Shown in pieces: positions 20,685 through 31,114 of a stretch of 64,000 bases of DNA (position 1 is the first letter of the stretch; every line of letters starts with the position of its first letter). The notes under the pieces were generated by a model. That model was not told where the DNA came from, did no database searches, and saw only the letters and a program-made list of their open reading frames with translations. A program made the translations under genes and the position numbers. Source of the stretch: Agrobacterium cavarae (GTDB lineage Bacteria; Pseudomonadota; Alphaproteobacteria; Rhizobiales; Rhizobiaceae); contig NZ_SISF01000032.1 of the NCBI RefSeq assembly GCF_004310285.1, forward strand, positions 62,001 through 126,000. The letters are read 5' to 3'.

Positions 20685-21419
20685 TCAATCGTCTACGTCG
20701 CCACCGCGGGGGGCAAGCAGCCCCAGTTCTTCGAGGTCGAGCTGCGTGATCGGGTCCTCGTCCTCGGTCAATTCGTCGCTCATCGACGGCACGGGAATGC
20801 CGAAATTCGGCGGAATGCGGCCGGACAGCAGCCCCGCTCCCTTGAGTTCATCGAGGCCCGGCAGGTCGCGCAACTCCTCGAGACCGAAGTGATCCAGAAA
20901 CTCCACCGTCGTTCCCATGGTCACTGGACGCCCAGGGGTGCGGCGGCGCCCTCGAAAGCGCACCCACCCCGCCTCCATCAGCACATCCAGCGTGCCGCGC
21001 GAGGTCTGAACACCGCGTATATCCTCGATCTCGGCGCGCGTGACGGGCTGATGATAGGCGATGATCGCCAGTACTTCGAGTGCCGCACGCGAAAGCTTCT
21101 TCGGTTCCTTTTCATCGACATGGATGACAAAGGAAAGATCGCCCGCCGTGCGGAAGGCCCAGTTGCCGCCGACCTGCACGAGATTGACGCCGCGTGTCGC
21201 GTAGACCTGCTTCAGCCGGTGCATCATAGGCGGGACATCGACACCGCGCGGAATGCGCTCAGCGATGAAGGCTTCCGACACGGGCTGCGCTGAGGCGAAG
21301 ACCAGGGCTTCAGCAATGCGCTCCGCCTCTCTTTCAAGACGCTCCGCAACCGTGCCGCCGCCGATCTCTGCACCCTCGTCAGAAACGCCGCCGTCAATAT
21401 CCACATCATTCGACATCAT
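20685..21419 (-). CDS. scpB: Chromosome segregation/condensation protein ScpB
   Basis: ScpB is the dimeric winged-helix subunit that joins SMC and ScpA in the condensin-like complex. Visible features are the [20 protein letters not shown] helix pair and the [25 protein letters not shown] core near residue 115. The 244-residue protein has acidic ends. The start at 21419 (or 21416) overlaps the end of scpA by about 13 bases, as expected for a coupled pair. Confidence 0.94.
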   Translation of the reverse strand: MMSNDVDIDGGVSDEGAEIGGGTVAERLEREAERIAEALVFASAQPVSEAFIAERIPRGVDVPPMMHRLKQVYATRGVNLVQVGGNWAFRTAGDLSFVIHVDEKEPKKLSRAALEVLAIIAYHQPVTRAEIEDIRGVQTSRGTLDVLMEAGWVRFRGRRRTPGRPVTMGTTVEFLDHFGLEELRDLPGLDELKGAGLLSGRIPPNFGIPVPSMSDELTEDEDPITQLDLEELGLLAPRGGDVDD

Positions 21420-22251
21420 CGGCCCTTTCAGAACGTTCCCGCGCTCTACCAGAGCCTTTACGCATGAAGATCGGTTGAAACGCTCCATCCTGGCGAATCT
21501 CCAGCGATCCTTCCCGCACCAGTTCCAGCGACGCTGCAAAGGCACTGGCAATGGCGGTGGCGCGCATTGAGGGATCGGGAACATATTGCAGGAGATACCG
21601 GTCGAGCTCCGTCCATTCACCGATTTCACCGAGCATAGAGGTCAGCAACTCGCGCGCTTCCACCAGCGACCAGACCTGGCGTTTCTCGATCGTCACCTGC
21701 GTGATCGCCTGGCGCTGGCGAAGCGTCGCATAGGCGCTCAGCAGGTCGTAAAGGCTCGCCTCGAATGCAGACCGACTGCGATGGGGAATATGCTCCGGCG
21801 CACCACGGGCGAAGATATCGCGGCCGAGTTGATTGCGGTTCACCAGCCTCTCGGCGGCGTCGCGCATGGCTTCCAGACGCTTGAGGCGGAAGGCCAGCGT
21901 TGCAGCCATTTCCTCGCCGGTCGGGCCCTCATCCTTGCTCTGTTGCGGGATCAGCAGCTTGGATTTGAGGAAGGCGAGCCAGGCCGCCATAACCAGATAA
22001 TCGGCGGCAAGTTCGATGCGGACCCGGCGCGCGGTTTCGACGAATTGTAGATATTGCTCCGCCAGCGCCAAAACGGAAATGCGGGAGAGATCGACCTTCT
22101 GAACGCGAGCCAGGTGCAGCAACAGATCGAGCGGGCCTTCGAAGCCCGCCACATCGATCATCAATGCCGCCTCGCCTGTCGCACGCTCCGGCGTCACATC
22201 CTGCCAGAGCTTGTCCATCGGCGTGCCGCCGCGCGATTTCTCTGCTGCCAT
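21406..22251 (-). CDS. scpA: Segregation and condensation protein ScpA
   Basis: ScpA is the kleisin that bridges SMC heads in chromosome condensation. The hallmark FEGPLDLLLHLARVQKVDL lies near residue 35, followed by ADYLVMAAWLAFLKSKLLI. The C-terminal winged helix lies around residues 200-260. The protein is 281 residues. It sits 47 bases downstream of nagZ and overlaps scpB; the set nagZ-scpA-scpB-tatABC is a familiar alphaproteobacterial run. Confidence 0.95.
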   Translation of the reverse strand: MAAEKSRGGTPMDKLWQDVTPERATGEAALMIDVAGFEGPLDLLLHLARVQKVDLSRISVLALAEQYLQFVETARRVRIELAADYLVMAAWLAFLKSKLLIPQQSKDEGPTGEEMAATLAFRLKRLEAMRDAAERLVNRNQLGRDIFARGAPEHIPHRSRSAFEASLYDLLSAYATLRQRQAITQVTIEKRQVWSLVEARELLTSMLGEIGEWTELDRYLLQYVPDPSMRATAIASAFAASLELVREGSLEIRQDGAFQPIFMRKGSGRARERSERADDVE

Positions 22252-22298
22252 TGTCTCGTCTGTCGGGCCTTTCGCTGGCGCTCTGCCCGCTCAGCGGA

Positions 22299-23315
22299 TC
22301 AGGCAACCGCCAGCATGGCGTTGAATTCGTCTCTCAAGCTTGCCTCATCGGCATCGTCTGCAGCGGGGAAGCCCGCTTCTACGGCCTTGGCGCGTTCCAG
22401 TGACCGGCCGGTGAGAGGGGGAACTTCCTTCACGACCTGAAGCATTTCACTCATCACGCCGTTGCAATGCAAGACTATATCGCAACCGCCCGCAACAATA
22501 TTGGCCGCGCGCTCGCCAAGCGTCCCCTTCAATGCATTCATCGAACTATCATCCGACATCAGCAGTCCGTCAAAACCGATGCGTCCACGGATAATCTCGT
22601 CGATCACTTTGCGGGACGTCGTGGCTGGGCGCTCAGGATCGATGGCATTGAAAACAAGATGCGCGCTCATGCCCATCAGTTCCTTGTTCAAGGCACGGAA
22701 CGGGACAAAGTCGTGCACATCGAGATCATCCAGCGGCACGTCCACCACCGGTAGTTCATGATGCGAATCCACCATTCCGCGTCCATGGCCTGGAATGTGC
22801 TTCATCACCGGCAGCATCCCGCCGGCCTTCAGACCGTCAGCGGCCGCCTGCCCCATTTCCGAGACCATCTTCGGATCGAAGCCGTAAGCGCGGTTGCCGA
22901 TGACATTGCTTGCACCTTCCACCGGAACATCGAGAACGGGCAGGCAATCCACATTGATGCCAAGGCGCATGAGATCGAAGGCGTGCAGGCGCGACATCAG
23001 CCAAGCGGCGCGCAGACCCTGTTCACGATCGCGCAGATAGATTGCGCCCAAGGCATGGGCGTTCGGGTAGGACTGGAGGATCGGTGGGCGGATGCGTTGG
23101 ACCCTCCCACCTTCCTGATCGATCAGAACCGGCGCGTCCGGGCGACCGACCGCCTCACGCATGGAAGCCACCAGATCGGTAATCTGCTGCGCGTCACCAA
23201 TATTACGACCGAAGAGAATGAAACCCCAAGGCTGCTCCGCCTTGTAGAGGGCGATCTCCTCCAGCGTCAGCGTCAAGCCGCTGCAGCCAAGGATCATAGC
23301 TTTCGATTCAGTCAT
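22299..23315 (-). CDS. nagZ: Beta-N-acetylhexosaminidase NagZ (GH3)
   Basis: This cytoplasmic glycosidase removes N-acetylglucosamine from anhydromuropeptides during peptidoglycan recycling. The family signature KHIPGHGRGMVDSHHELP, which includes the catalytic His-Asp loop, is clear near residue 170. DQEGGRVQRI and the nucleophile region LLMSDDSSMNAL are also present. At 338 residues the length is normal. It lies downstream of the SPOR-protein gene but beyond that gene's terminator. Confidence 0.96.
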   Translation of the reverse strand: MTESKAMILGCSGLTLTLEEIALYKAEQPWGFILFGRNIGDAQQITDLVASMREAVGRPDAPVLIDQEGGRVQRIRPPILQSYPNAHALGAIYLRDREQGLRAAWLMSRLHAFDLMRLGINVDCLPVLDVPVEGASNVIGNRAYGFDPKMVSEMGQAAADGLKAGGMLPVMKHIPGHGRGMVDSHHELPVVDVPLDDLDVHDFVPFRALNKELMGMSAHLVFNAIDPERPATTSRKVIDEIIRGRIGFDGLLMSDDSSMNALKGTLGERAANIVAGGCDIVLHCNGVMSEMLQVVKEVPPLTGRSLERAKAVEAGFPAADDADEASLRDEFNAMLAVA

Positions 23316-23364
23316 GGTATGGGTCCTGTCGATGAGGGCACGTGCAATCGATATCAGTTACGAA

Positions 23365-23397
23365 AAAAGCCGGGACGGCGTGACCATCCCGGCTTTT
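23365..23397 (-). terminator. Intrinsic terminator of the SPOR-protein gene
   Basis: An 11-bp perfect stem (23365-23375 with 23387-23397) with an 11-base loop is followed on the minus strand by six T. It lies 18 bases beyond the SPOR gene stop. Confidence 0.88.
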
Positions 23398-23414
23398 GGA
23401 TTTGAGTTTCGCGA

Positions 23415-26400
23415 TCAGCGGGCGACGAGGCAGCTGCCGCCAGCAGAGCGGAAGCGTTCGCACAATGCCGCCGCTTCGTTCTTGTCACCAGCGGGGATGC
23501 GAACACGGTAGAACGTGCCCTTGCCGGCAATTTCGGCAGCCTTGATGTCTACACCACGTCCACCGATGACAGAGCCGAACTTCGCCGACATGTTCTGATA
23601 GGACTTCTGCGCTTCTGCCTGGCTCGGCAGAGATGCGATCTGGATGTAATAGCCACCCGAAGACGGCGTGCTGGTTGCCGCTGCAGGAGCAGCGGATGCA
23701 GTCTGCTGAGCGGGCTGGGCCGGTGCCGCCGGACGGACGTTACCCTGATTGGTCACGGTGGCAACCACGTTTGCAGGCTGGCTGGACGGACGGGCCGCTG
23801 GAAGCGGTGCAGCCGTTTGGGTCTGGGCCGGCTGAGCCGCGGCAGGTGCCGGACGAGCCGAGGTCTGCGCTGCCTGGGCATGCTGCTCCGGCGTCACGGG
23901 AACACGAGAGGTGGCGAGTACCGATGGTGCCTTTTCCGTGGTTGCCGGAGCCGCCAGTTCTTCGACCTTATCCTGCTGTGGTGTTTCAGCCGCAGGTGCC
24001 GGCACTTCCTGTGCAACAAGCGTACCGTCCGGCTTGACAATCATGGTGCGCACCTTGCGGGGCGAAACATTCACGCCGGACTGACCGTTATGTTCTGCGG
24101 TCTGGGTGTTCTCGCCACGGGAGAGCAGGCGCGGATCTTCCGTTTCGCCAACCGGCGTGGACGTACCGTCCTGCATCTGGTCGGCTTCGTCTTCCATCGG
24201 AAGCTGCTCAGGAATGAGCGTGCGCTGCACGACATCCACAGGCTCTTCATTGGTCGAGATCAGCGATGGCTGCTTGGGGTCGGACGGTGCGGCACCGGCA
24301 ACGCGATCATAAACCGCCTTGTCCTGGTTCGGTACGACGCGACCACCCGGATTTTCCGGCACAACCTTCGTTGGCTCACTATCGGCGGAGATAATCACCG
24401 GCGCGCCGTTCGAACCCATGTGGGAGGAACCGCCACCAATCAGCGCGTAGGTGCCGCCACCGACGAGAAGGAGACCGACAGCCGCTGCCATTGGGACGAA
24501 CCAACGACGGGCACCGCCTTCGCGCTCATCCTCGGCATAACGAACCTGCTGCTCTGGAGCGGCATCTTCGCGTGTCTGCGACCCGAGGCGGCCTTCTGCC
24601 GCCTCCTGCATGCTGCGGCGGAAGTCCTGCTCCAGCGCACGCTCGAACTCGTCTACCTCTTCCTGTGTCGGCTGAGGCTGTGCCTGACGCGGCGCTCCAT
24701 TCTTGTGACGATCAAGACCACCGGAAGCAGGCGAGGCAAACAGCGAGGCAAGCTCGGTGTCGAGATCGAGATCTTCTTCCTGACGGCGCGCAACCGGCTT
24801 CGGCTCGAAAACGCCAACGGGCAATTCCGGAACGTCCAACTCGGTGATGGTTTCAGGCGCATCCTCGGTCTCACCGATCTGGCTCGGATCGAAAGGCAGG
24901 CTTTCCAGCGACGCGACAGGTGCAACTGGTTGCTGCGCTGCAGGACGACGTTCCTCGTAGCGCGCACGCTCAACGACCGGCTGAGGCTGCGAGCGGGAAG
25001 CGACAGGTGCAGCGGCGACAATCGGTGCCGCAGCTGGCTTCGGCTGCATGACTGGCGCCGACTTTGGGGCAGGCGCAGGTTGGGCGGCAGGCGCAGCCGG
25101 GGCGACGGGTGCAGGTGCCACTTCGATATTGGCGATCTCGGACAAATCGATGTCAAAATCGATATCCTCAAGCGCAAGCTCGAAATCAGAGTCGTTGAAA
25201 GCATCGAAGTCATCGGCAGCAGAAGGGGCTGCGATGGGAGCCGGTGCTTCAGCGCGAGGCGCTGGCGCGACCGGTGCAGAGATACGCTGGGCTGGAGCGA
25301 CAGGGGCAGCAGCGACCGGCGCAGGCGCGGCAGGCGCCGAGACAACCGGTTGCGGTGCGACTGGCTTTGGTGCCGCAACAGGCGTTTCGAAAACAGGCTC
25401 TGCGCGGACGGGTGCAGGCGCTGGCTTGACGGCCTGGGCTTTGATCACCGGCTCGACGGCTGGCAAGATCGGGGCAGCCGTGACGACCGGCTCCATTCTG
25501 GCAACAGGCGCAGCAGCATCGACGCTCTTGTTGCTGATCTCGTAGCGTGCAACGTCATAGATCAGCTCGTCCATGGCGGACATCTTCTGACCTGCGAGCA
25601 CATCGGCGGTCAATTCATCGGCGACAGGCGCGCGTGGTTCAACGGCTGGGATCGCCGCTGGAGCAGGCTGCGGCTGAGCCTTCGGAGCGACAGGCGTCGC
25701 CCGGGTCGTGCCGAAATTGGCAAGCGGCAACCGCAGGCTGGAGAAATCGAGCGAGGACTTGCGCAGCGATGGCGCGGTCGGCTGGAGAGAGGGCGCGTCA
25801 TCGGCGACCGACATTTCCAGTTCGCTGGCGAGATCGATCGCCGTCTCTCCGGATGTCTCCGCCATGCGCTCCCAATCCGGCTCCTGAACAGGGGCTGGCT
25901 GGTACTGCGCGGCTGGCTGCGGCGCAGCGACCGGCTGCTGCATCTGGACCGGCTGTTCGTAAGCGCGGGGCTCAGGTGAAAGAGCAGCAGGAACCGGAGC
26001 TTCTACGACGGCCTCGGGGGCCGCGGCATAGGCCGGTTCACGGGGTTCTGGTGCTTGGTCGCGATGATTGACATCAAACACAGCAGCGACCGAGTGTGGG
26101 TCGTCGCTGAAATCGTCTCTCAGATCGGAACGGGGTGCTGGTGCAGCGTGCTCCGTGACCAGATAGTCTTCATGGCCCGCAGGGACTTGTGGCGCAACCG
26201 GCTCGACCTCGGGCTCGCGGCGGGAGAACACCGATTCAACCCGCTGCATGAACTCGTTGACCGGAACGGGCGCGCGCACGTCGTTGGCGGGATCCAGCGC
26301 GATGGGCTCGTGGCGCGGCGCGTCATAGACGGCGAACTCGCGAAGCAGCTCATCCTCGAGGTTGAATTCCGGCTCCCGGCGCGCGGCAGGCGGCGCAGCG

Positions 26401-26537
26401 TTCTGCGCAGCCAGGGGAGCGACATGGGGAGGACGATCCTCTTGCGCGACGAGTTGCGCCAATTGAGCCAGGGGATCGTTGTCAGCGAATTCCTGCGACC
26501 GAGAGTCTCGGTTATACGCGACATTTTTTTCGACCAT
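23415..26537 (-). CDS. Giant SPOR-domain membrane protein
   Basis: The 1040-residue protein has a cytoplasmic part of about 670 residues, heavily enriched in Ala, Pro and Val, broken by acidic patches. A single membrane helix near residues 676-700 (WFVPMAAAVGLLLVGGGTYA) follows. The periplasmic stretch is A/P/Q-rich, and a C-terminal SPOR domain of about 80 residues opens with GGYYIQIASLPSQAEAQ. SPOR domains bind septal peptidoglycan lacking stem peptides, so a role in division is inferred. The start at 26537 has a GGTGG purine site; 26552 is an alternative. It lies between nagZ and argS. Confidence 0.88.
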   Translation of the reverse strand: MVEKNVAYNRDSRSQEFADNDPLAQLAQLVAQEDRPPHVAPLAAQNAAPPAARREPEFNLEDELLREFAVYDAPRHEPIALDPANDVRAPVPVNEFMQRVESVFSRREPEVEPVAPQVPAGHEDYLVTEHAAPAPRSDLRDDFSDDPHSVAAVFDVNHRDQAPEPREPAYAAAPEAVVEAPVPAALSPEPRAYEQPVQMQQPVAAPQPAAQYQPAPVQEPDWERMAETSGETAIDLASELEMSVADDAPSLQPTAPSLRKSSLDFSSLRLPLANFGTTRATPVAPKAQPQPAPAAIPAVEPRAPVADELTADVLAGQKMSAMDELIYDVARYEISNKSVDAAAPVARMEPVVTAAPILPAVEPVIKAQAVKPAPAPVRAEPVFETPVAAPKPVAPQPVVSAPAAPAPVAAAPVAPAQRISAPVAPAPRAEAPAPIAAPSAADDFDAFNDSDFELALEDIDFDIDLSEIANIEVAPAPVAPAAPAAQPAPAPKSAPVMQPKPAAAPIVAAAPVASRSQPQPVVERARYEERRPAAQQPVAPVASLESLPFDPSQIGETEDAPETITELDVPELPVGVFEPKPVARRQEEDLDLDTELASLFASPASGGLDRHKNGAPRQAQPQPTQEEVDEFERALEQDFRRSMQEAAEGRLGSQTREDAAPEQQVRYAEDEREGGARRWFVPMAAAVGLLLVGGGTYALIGGGSSHMGSNGAPVIISADSEPTKVVPENPGGRVVPNQDKAVYDRVAGAAPSDPKQPSLISTNEEPVDVVQRTLIPEQLPMEDEADQMQDGTSTPVGETEDPRLLSRGENTQTAEHNGQSGVNVSPRKVRTMIVKPDGTLVAQEVPAPAAETPQQDKVEELAAPATTEKAPSVLATSRVPVTPEQHAQAAQTSARPAPAAAQPAQTQTAAPLPAARPSSQPANVVATVTNQGNVRPAAPAQPAQQTASAAPAAATSTPSSGGYYIQIASLPSQAEAQKSYQNMSAKFGSVIGGRGVDIKAAEIAGKGTFYRVRIPAGDKNEAAALCERFRSAGGSCLVAR

Positions 26538-26605
26538 TACGTGTTCCACCATCTACGCATCACAGCACTTGCCAGCGTATTGTGAGCAAATAATGGTGAG
26601 GGATG

Positions 26606-28363
26606 TCATCGCATCTCGTCAGGCGCATCCGCTCCCAAAAGCGTCAATCCGGACTTCAGCACATTTGCGACAGCACTCACCAGCCCTAGTCTGGCAACGC
26701 TCAATTCTCGGTTTTTATCGTTAACAAAACGTAATTCCGGCTGATCTTTACCTTTGTTCCAGTGTCCATGGAAGGAACTGGCCAGATCGTAGAGGTAAAA
26801 TGCCAAGCGATGCGGCTCATGATTCTGTGCCGCAGACTCGATCAGACGGGGATATTCCGCCAGCTTTGCGATCAACTGCAACTCATTGACATCGTTAATC
26901 AAAACCGATCCGGAAGAAAGAGCGGAAACGTCCAGATCCAGCCCCGGAAACGCCTCGTTAGCCTGCCGGAAAACCGACTTGCAACGGGCATGAGCATATT
27001 GCACATAAAATACCGGATTGTCTTTAGATTGCTCGGTTACCTTGGCAAAATCGAAGTCCAGAGGCTCCGAATTCTTCCGGTAGAGCATCATGAATCGCAC
27101 CGGATCGCGTCCGACTTCGTCGACGACGTCCCGCAATGTAACGAAATCGCCGGAGCGTTTCGACATCTTGACGGGCTCGCCATCACGGAAAAGTTTGACG
27201 AGCTGGCAGAGCAGCACGGTGAGCTTCGACTTGCCTTCGGAAACGGCGCGCGCAACCGCCTCCAGACGCTTGACGTAACCGCCGTGGTCGGCACCGAGCA
27301 CATAGATCATCTCGGAGAAGCCACGATCGTACTTGTCCTTGAAGTAGGCGACGTCGGCTGCAAAGTAAGTATAGGTGCCGTCTGACTTCATCAGCGGGCG
27401 ATCCATATCATCACCCACCTCCGTCGAGCGGAAGAGCGTCTGTTCGCGGTCTTCCCAATCTTCCGAAACCTCGCCCTTCGGCGGCGGCAGCGTGCCCTTG
27501 TAGACGTGACCCTTAAAGGTCAGGTCGTTGATGGCAGAAAGAATCGGGCCGGCATTACCAGCATGAAGAGTCCGCTCGGAATAGAACACATCGTGCTTGA
27601 CGTTCAATGCCGCGAGATCCTCACGGATCATCGCCATCATCGCATCGATTGCCTTGTCCTTGACGATCGGCAGCCACTGTTCTTCCGGCATGGTCCGAAG
27701 CTTGATGCCGTACTCATCCGCCAGTGCCTTTCCAACGGGAACGAGATAGTCGCCGGGGTAAAGACCGGGCGGGATCGTGCCGACGTCTTCGCCGAGTGCT
27801 TCGCGGTAACGCAGGAATACCGACTTCGCCAGCACATCGATCTGCGACCCGGCATCGTTGATGTAGTATTCCTTGGTCACGTCATAGCCGGCAAAGGAGA
27901 GCACGTTCGCCAGCGTATCACCAACGACAGCGCCGCGGCAGTGACCGACATGCATAGGCCCTGTCGGATTGGCGGACACATATTCGACGTTGATCTTCTT
28001 ACCCGTTCCTACCGTGGACCGGCCAAAATCCAGACCTTGCGAAATCATGCCGGCCAGCAGCCGCTGCCAGTAGCCGACCGATACGCGAATGTTGATGAAA
28101 CCGGGACCGGCAACATTGACGCTATCGACATCGGCATCCTGCTCAAGGGCCGGAACGATCAACTCGGCCAGCGCGCGGGGATTGGTGCCGAGTGGCTTTG
28201 CCAGCACCATGGCCGCGTTGGTCGCGACATCGCCATGGCTTGGATCGCGTGGCGATTCCACGGTGACACGGCCAAAATCGACAGCATCGCGATGGGCTTT
28301 GACGAGATCGATCGTCTCGAGAGCTTTTTTGATTCGTGCGTCAAAATCGGCAAAAAGGTTCAT
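26606..28363 (-). CDS. argS: Arginyl-tRNA synthetase
   Basis: This class I synthetase charges tRNA-Arg. The HIGH-type motif appears as [15 protein letters not shown] near residue 130 and the KMSKS counterpart as [11 protein letters not shown]. The protein ends with the family's C-terminal anticodon-binding helices (ending [11 protein letters not shown]). It is 585 residues from 28363; an ATG two codons upstream (28369) is also possible. Confidence 0.98.
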   Translation of the reverse strand: MNLFADFDARIKKALETIDLVKAHRDAVDFGRVTVESPRDPSHGDVATNAAMVLAKPLGTNPRALAELIVPALEQDADVDSVNVAGPGFINIRVSVGYWQRLLAGMISQGLDFGRSTVGTGKKINVEYVSANPTGPMHVGHCRGAVVGDTLANVLSFAGYDVTKEYYINDAGSQIDVLAKSVFLRYREALGEDVGTIPPGLYPGDYLVPVGKALADEYGIKLRTMPEEQWLPIVKDKAIDAMMAMIREDLAALNVKHDVFYSERTLHAGNAGPILSAINDLTFKGHVYKGTLPPPKGEVSEDWEDREQTLFRSTEVGDDMDRPLMKSDGTYTYFAADVAYFKDKYDRGFSEMIYVLGADHGGYVKRLEAVARAVSEGKSKLTVLLCQLVKLFRDGEPVKMSKRSGDFVTLRDVVDEVGRDPVRFMMLYRKNSEPLDFDFAKVTEQSKDNPVFYVQYAHARCKSVFRQANEAFPGLDLDVSALSSGSVLINDVNELQLIAKLAEYPRLIESAAQNHEPHRLAFYLYDLASSFHGHWNKGKDQPELRFVNDKNRELSVARLGLVSAVANVLKSGLTLLGADAPDEMR

Positions 28364-28425
28364 GGTCATCTACCTGCGCGAAGGGCTTTCATTCATTTAG
28401 TATTGGCTTCGCAATTGCGCGCTGC

Positions 28426-29643
28426 CTATCGCAAATCGGGGGTATGGTCAAACAGCCGCTGGTGTGTTCTCAGGGCATAACTGTCTGTCATGCCGGCCAG
28501 ATAATCGCCAACATGGCGGGCTCTGGCAGCCTCGGTCATGCCGGGAATGCTGTCCACCCAGTAGTGGCTTTGCATCTCCGCTGGCGTTTCCATGTAGCGA
28601 TGGAAAAGATCGGTGACGATCTGTGTCGCGCCTGCGCGTATGCGCATGATGTCCGGGTGGCGATAGATATGTCCGAAGAGCAGCTTCTTGATCTGCTTGT
28701 CGGTCTCAGCCATCGGCGGCGAAAAGGTCGCGATGGTGCGGTCGGCGGCGCGAATGTCGGCCGCACTTTTCGGCTTTAGACTGCCAAGATTCTGTTGCGC
28801 AACGCCTATCACATCTTCAACCATTCGCGTGATCTGACGGCGCATGATCTCATGTGCGAAGCGATCGTCATCGAGCGACGGGTATTTTGCCCGAACTTCG
28901 GCCATCAGGCTTGAGAGAAACGGCACTTCCTCCAGCATATCGAAGGTCAGATAACCTGCACGCAGACCATCGTCGATGTCATGCGTGTTATAGGCAATGT
29001 CATCGGCAATGGCGGCGACTTGCGCCTCCAGGCTGGCAAATGTGCCGATCTCCAGATCCTGCAGCTGGCAATATTCGAGGATCGGCAGCGGCACAGGACC
29101 ATGCGTCCCGTCACCCGCCGCATTCAACAACGGGCCATTATGCTTGACCAGACCTTCAAGTGTTTCCCAGGTCAGGTTGATGCCGTCATATTCGGCGTAG
29201 CGCCGCTCGAGCTTGGTGACGATGCGCAGTGACTGGGCGTTGTGATCAAAGCCGCCATAGGGTTTCAACACCGCATCCAGCGCATCTTCACCGGTATGAC
29301 CGAAGGGCGTGTGGCCAAAGTCATGCACCAGCGCCACGCCTTCCGCCAGATCTTCATCCAGCTTCAGGGCACGGGCAAGAGCACGGGCAATCTGCGCCAC
29401 TTCGATCGTATGGGTCAAACGCGTGCGGTAGTGGTCACCATCGGGACTGATAAACACCTGCGTCTTGTGCTTGAGGCGCCTGAAGGCCGTCGTGTGAACG
29501 ATGCGGTCGCGATCGCGCTGGAACTCGGAGCGCGTCAGGCTGGAGGTCTCGGGAAACAGGCGCCCGCGCGTCGTCCATGGATCGGCGGCATAGACCGCTC
29601 TCTCTCCGCTACCAAAACCCAACGCACGCTGATCGATAATCAT
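28426..29643 (-). CDS. dgt: Deoxyguanosinetriphosphate triphosphohydrolase-like protein
   Basis: This HD-domain dNTP hydrolase (dGTPase-like) probably trims the dNTP pool. The metal-binding set is visible: H in [17 protein letters not shown], then [13 protein letters not shown], then a later Asp in [13 protein letters not shown]. At 405 residues it fits the type-2 subfamily. The start at 29643 was chosen for its GGACAG purine site; another in-frame ATG lies at 29688. It is divergent from erpA. Confidence 0.92.
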   Translation of the reverse strand: MIIDQRALGFGSGERAVYAADPWTTRGRLFPETSSLTRSEFQRDRDRIVHTTAFRRLKHKTQVFISPDGDHYRTRLTHTIEVAQIARALARALKLDEDLAEGVALVHDFGHTPFGHTGEDALDAVLKPYGGFDHNAQSLRIVTKLERRYAEYDGINLTWETLEGLVKHNGPLLNAAGDGTHGPVPLPILEYCQLQDLEIGTFASLEAQVAAIADDIAYNTHDIDDGLRAGYLTFDMLEEVPFLSSLMAEVRAKYPSLDDDRFAHEIMRRQITRMVEDVIGVAQQNLGSLKPKSAADIRAADRTIATFSPPMAETDKQIKKLLFGHIYRHPDIMRIRAGATQIVTDLFHRYMETPAEMQSHYWVDSIPGMTEAARARHVGDYLAGMTDSYALRTHQRLFDHTPDLR

Positions 29644-29818
29644 CTCTGTCCTGCCATCGGCCCATTGACCTTTTACACTGCCCTTCATACCTATCGCGAA
29701 GGTTGCCGCAAAGCGCGTTTGCTGGTGGTAACGCTATAGACGGTGAATTTGACTGGTTTATAATCGGTCTTACACAGAACTTTGCTCTCCGGTTCTTGAC
29801 CCCGGTTGGAGAAACGAC

Positions 29819-30148
29819 ATGACCACAGACGTTACACTCTCTGAATCCGCTGCGAAACGAATCGCCCAGATCGTCTCCGCCGAGGCGGGCAAGCAGGCGC
29901 TCCGCGTATCCGTCGAAGGCGGCGGCTGTTCGGGCTTTTCCTATAAGTTCGACCTCGACGGCGCCCCGACCGACGACGATATCGTCATATCGCGCGGCGA
30001 CGCAAAGGTGCTGATCGACAGCATGTCGATCGTCTACATGGCCGGTTCTGAAATCGATTTTGTCGACAACCTGCTCGGCCAGTCTTTCCAGATCAAGAAC
30101 CCCAACGCCGTTGCCAGCTGCGGTTGCGGGACCAGCTTTTCGATTTAG
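29819..30148 (+). CDS. erpA: Iron-sulfur cluster insertion protein ErpA/IscA family
   Basis: This A-type carrier delivers Fe-S clusters to apo-enzymes. The three conserved cysteines are C37 (GGGCSGF), C101 and C103 (SCGCGTSF). At 109 residues the length is normal. The gene is monocistronic-looking, with divergent dgt upstream and xthA 84 bases downstream. Clients in this window could include MoaA and the Fds subunits, which is inference. Confidence 0.94.
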   Translation: MTTDVTLSESAAKRIAQIVSAEAGKQALRVSVEGGGCSGFSYKFDLDGAPTDDDIVISRGDAKVLIDSMSIVYMAGSEIDFVDNLLGQSFQIKNPNAVASCGCGTSFSI

Positions 30149-30155
30149 AGCGCTT

Positions 30156-30209
30156 CCTGTTGAAACAGTGAAAACCGGTGGCTTTCGCCGCCTCATCGAG
30201 TAAAACAGG
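30156..30209. repeat. Structured intergenic element between erpA and xthA
   Basis: An outer pair (CCTGTT at 30156-30161 with AACAGG at 30204-30209) encloses an inner hairpin (GGTGGC with GCCGCC around a TTTC loop). It looks like the small folded intergenic elements common in rhizobial genomes, but no second copy was found in this window. Confidence 0.3.
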
Positions 30210-30232
30210 GTCCAAACGGAATGGAACCTGCG

Positions 30233-31027
30233 ATGAAGATTGCCACCTGGAACATCAACGGCGTCAAGGCGCGCATCGAAAACCTCTGCGAATGGCTGAA
30301 GGATTCGAGCCCTGATATTGCCTGCCTTCAGGAAATCAAATCCGTCGATGAAAACTTTCCGCGCCTCGAGATCGAAGCGCTGGGCTACCATGTGGAAACC
30401 CACGGCCAGAAAGGCTTCAATGGGGTCGCGCTTCTCTCCAAGATGCGCCCCGATGAGGTCAATCGCGGCCTGCCGGGTGACGATAGTGATGAACAGGCGC
30501 GCTTCATCGAAGGTGTGTTTTCCGTGCAGGGCGGTGTCATCCGCGTCTGCTCGCTCTATCTGCCGAACGGCAACCCGCCGGATGATCCGGTGAAGTATCC
30601 TTACAAGCTGGCCTGGATGGAGAGGCTGCGCCGCTTTGCCGAAGAGCGGATGCAACTGGAAGAGCCGTTGATTCTGGCCGGCGACTACAACGTCATTCCT
30701 GAGCCTTTCGACTGCCATGACCCAAGGGTATGGGCCGGCGACGCCCTGTTCCTGCCGCAGACACGCGCCGCTTTCAGAAGGTTCGAAAATCTTGGCCTCA
30801 CCGATGCCACCCGCGCCACCTCCGACGAGGCCGGGCTCTACACGTTCTGGGATTACCAGGCAGGCGCTTGGCAGAAGAACAACGGCATCCGCATTGACCA
30901 CCTGATGCTGTCATCGGAGGCAGCGGACAGGCTGCATTCCGTCTCCATCGAGAAACATGTCCGCGCCTGGGAAAAGCCATCCGACCACGTGCCGGTCTCC
31001 GGCTACTTTGACTTCGAAGCAGCCTGA
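30233..31027 (+). CDS. xthA: Exodeoxyribonuclease III
   Basis: This AP endonuclease and 3'-5' exonuclease of base-excision repair carries the family landmarks: KIATWNINGVKARI at the start, CLQEIKS near residue 35, LAGDYNVIPEPFD in the middle and the catalytic SDHVPV at the end. It is 264 residues from the ATG at 30233, which has GGAA upstream; an ATG four codons earlier is possible. Confidence 0.96.
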   Translation: MKIATWNINGVKARIENLCEWLKDSSPDIACLQEIKSVDENFPRLEIEALGYHVETHGQKGFNGVALLSKMRPDEVNRGLPGDDSDEQARFIEGVFSVQGGVIRVCSLYLPNGNPPDDPVKYPYKLAWMERLRRFAEERMQLEEPLILAGDYNVIPEPFDCHDPRVWAGDALFLPQTRAAFRRFENLGLTDATRATSDEAGLYTFWDYQAGAWQKNNGIRIDHLMLSSEAADRLHSVSIEKHVRAWEKPSDHVPVSGYFDFEAA

Positions 31028-31114
31028 CATCGCGGCGTATAAAATGGGATGAGGCCGGACGCGATCATCTCACGCCCGGCCCCGTGCCTCGTTAGTCTCG
31101 GAAGAGACTGCAGG

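Noticed and set aside
23817-25979. 720-codon plus-strand frame opposite the SPOR gene
   Set aside because: It mirrors the low-complexity Ala/Pro codons of the SPOR gene and has no family features of its own.
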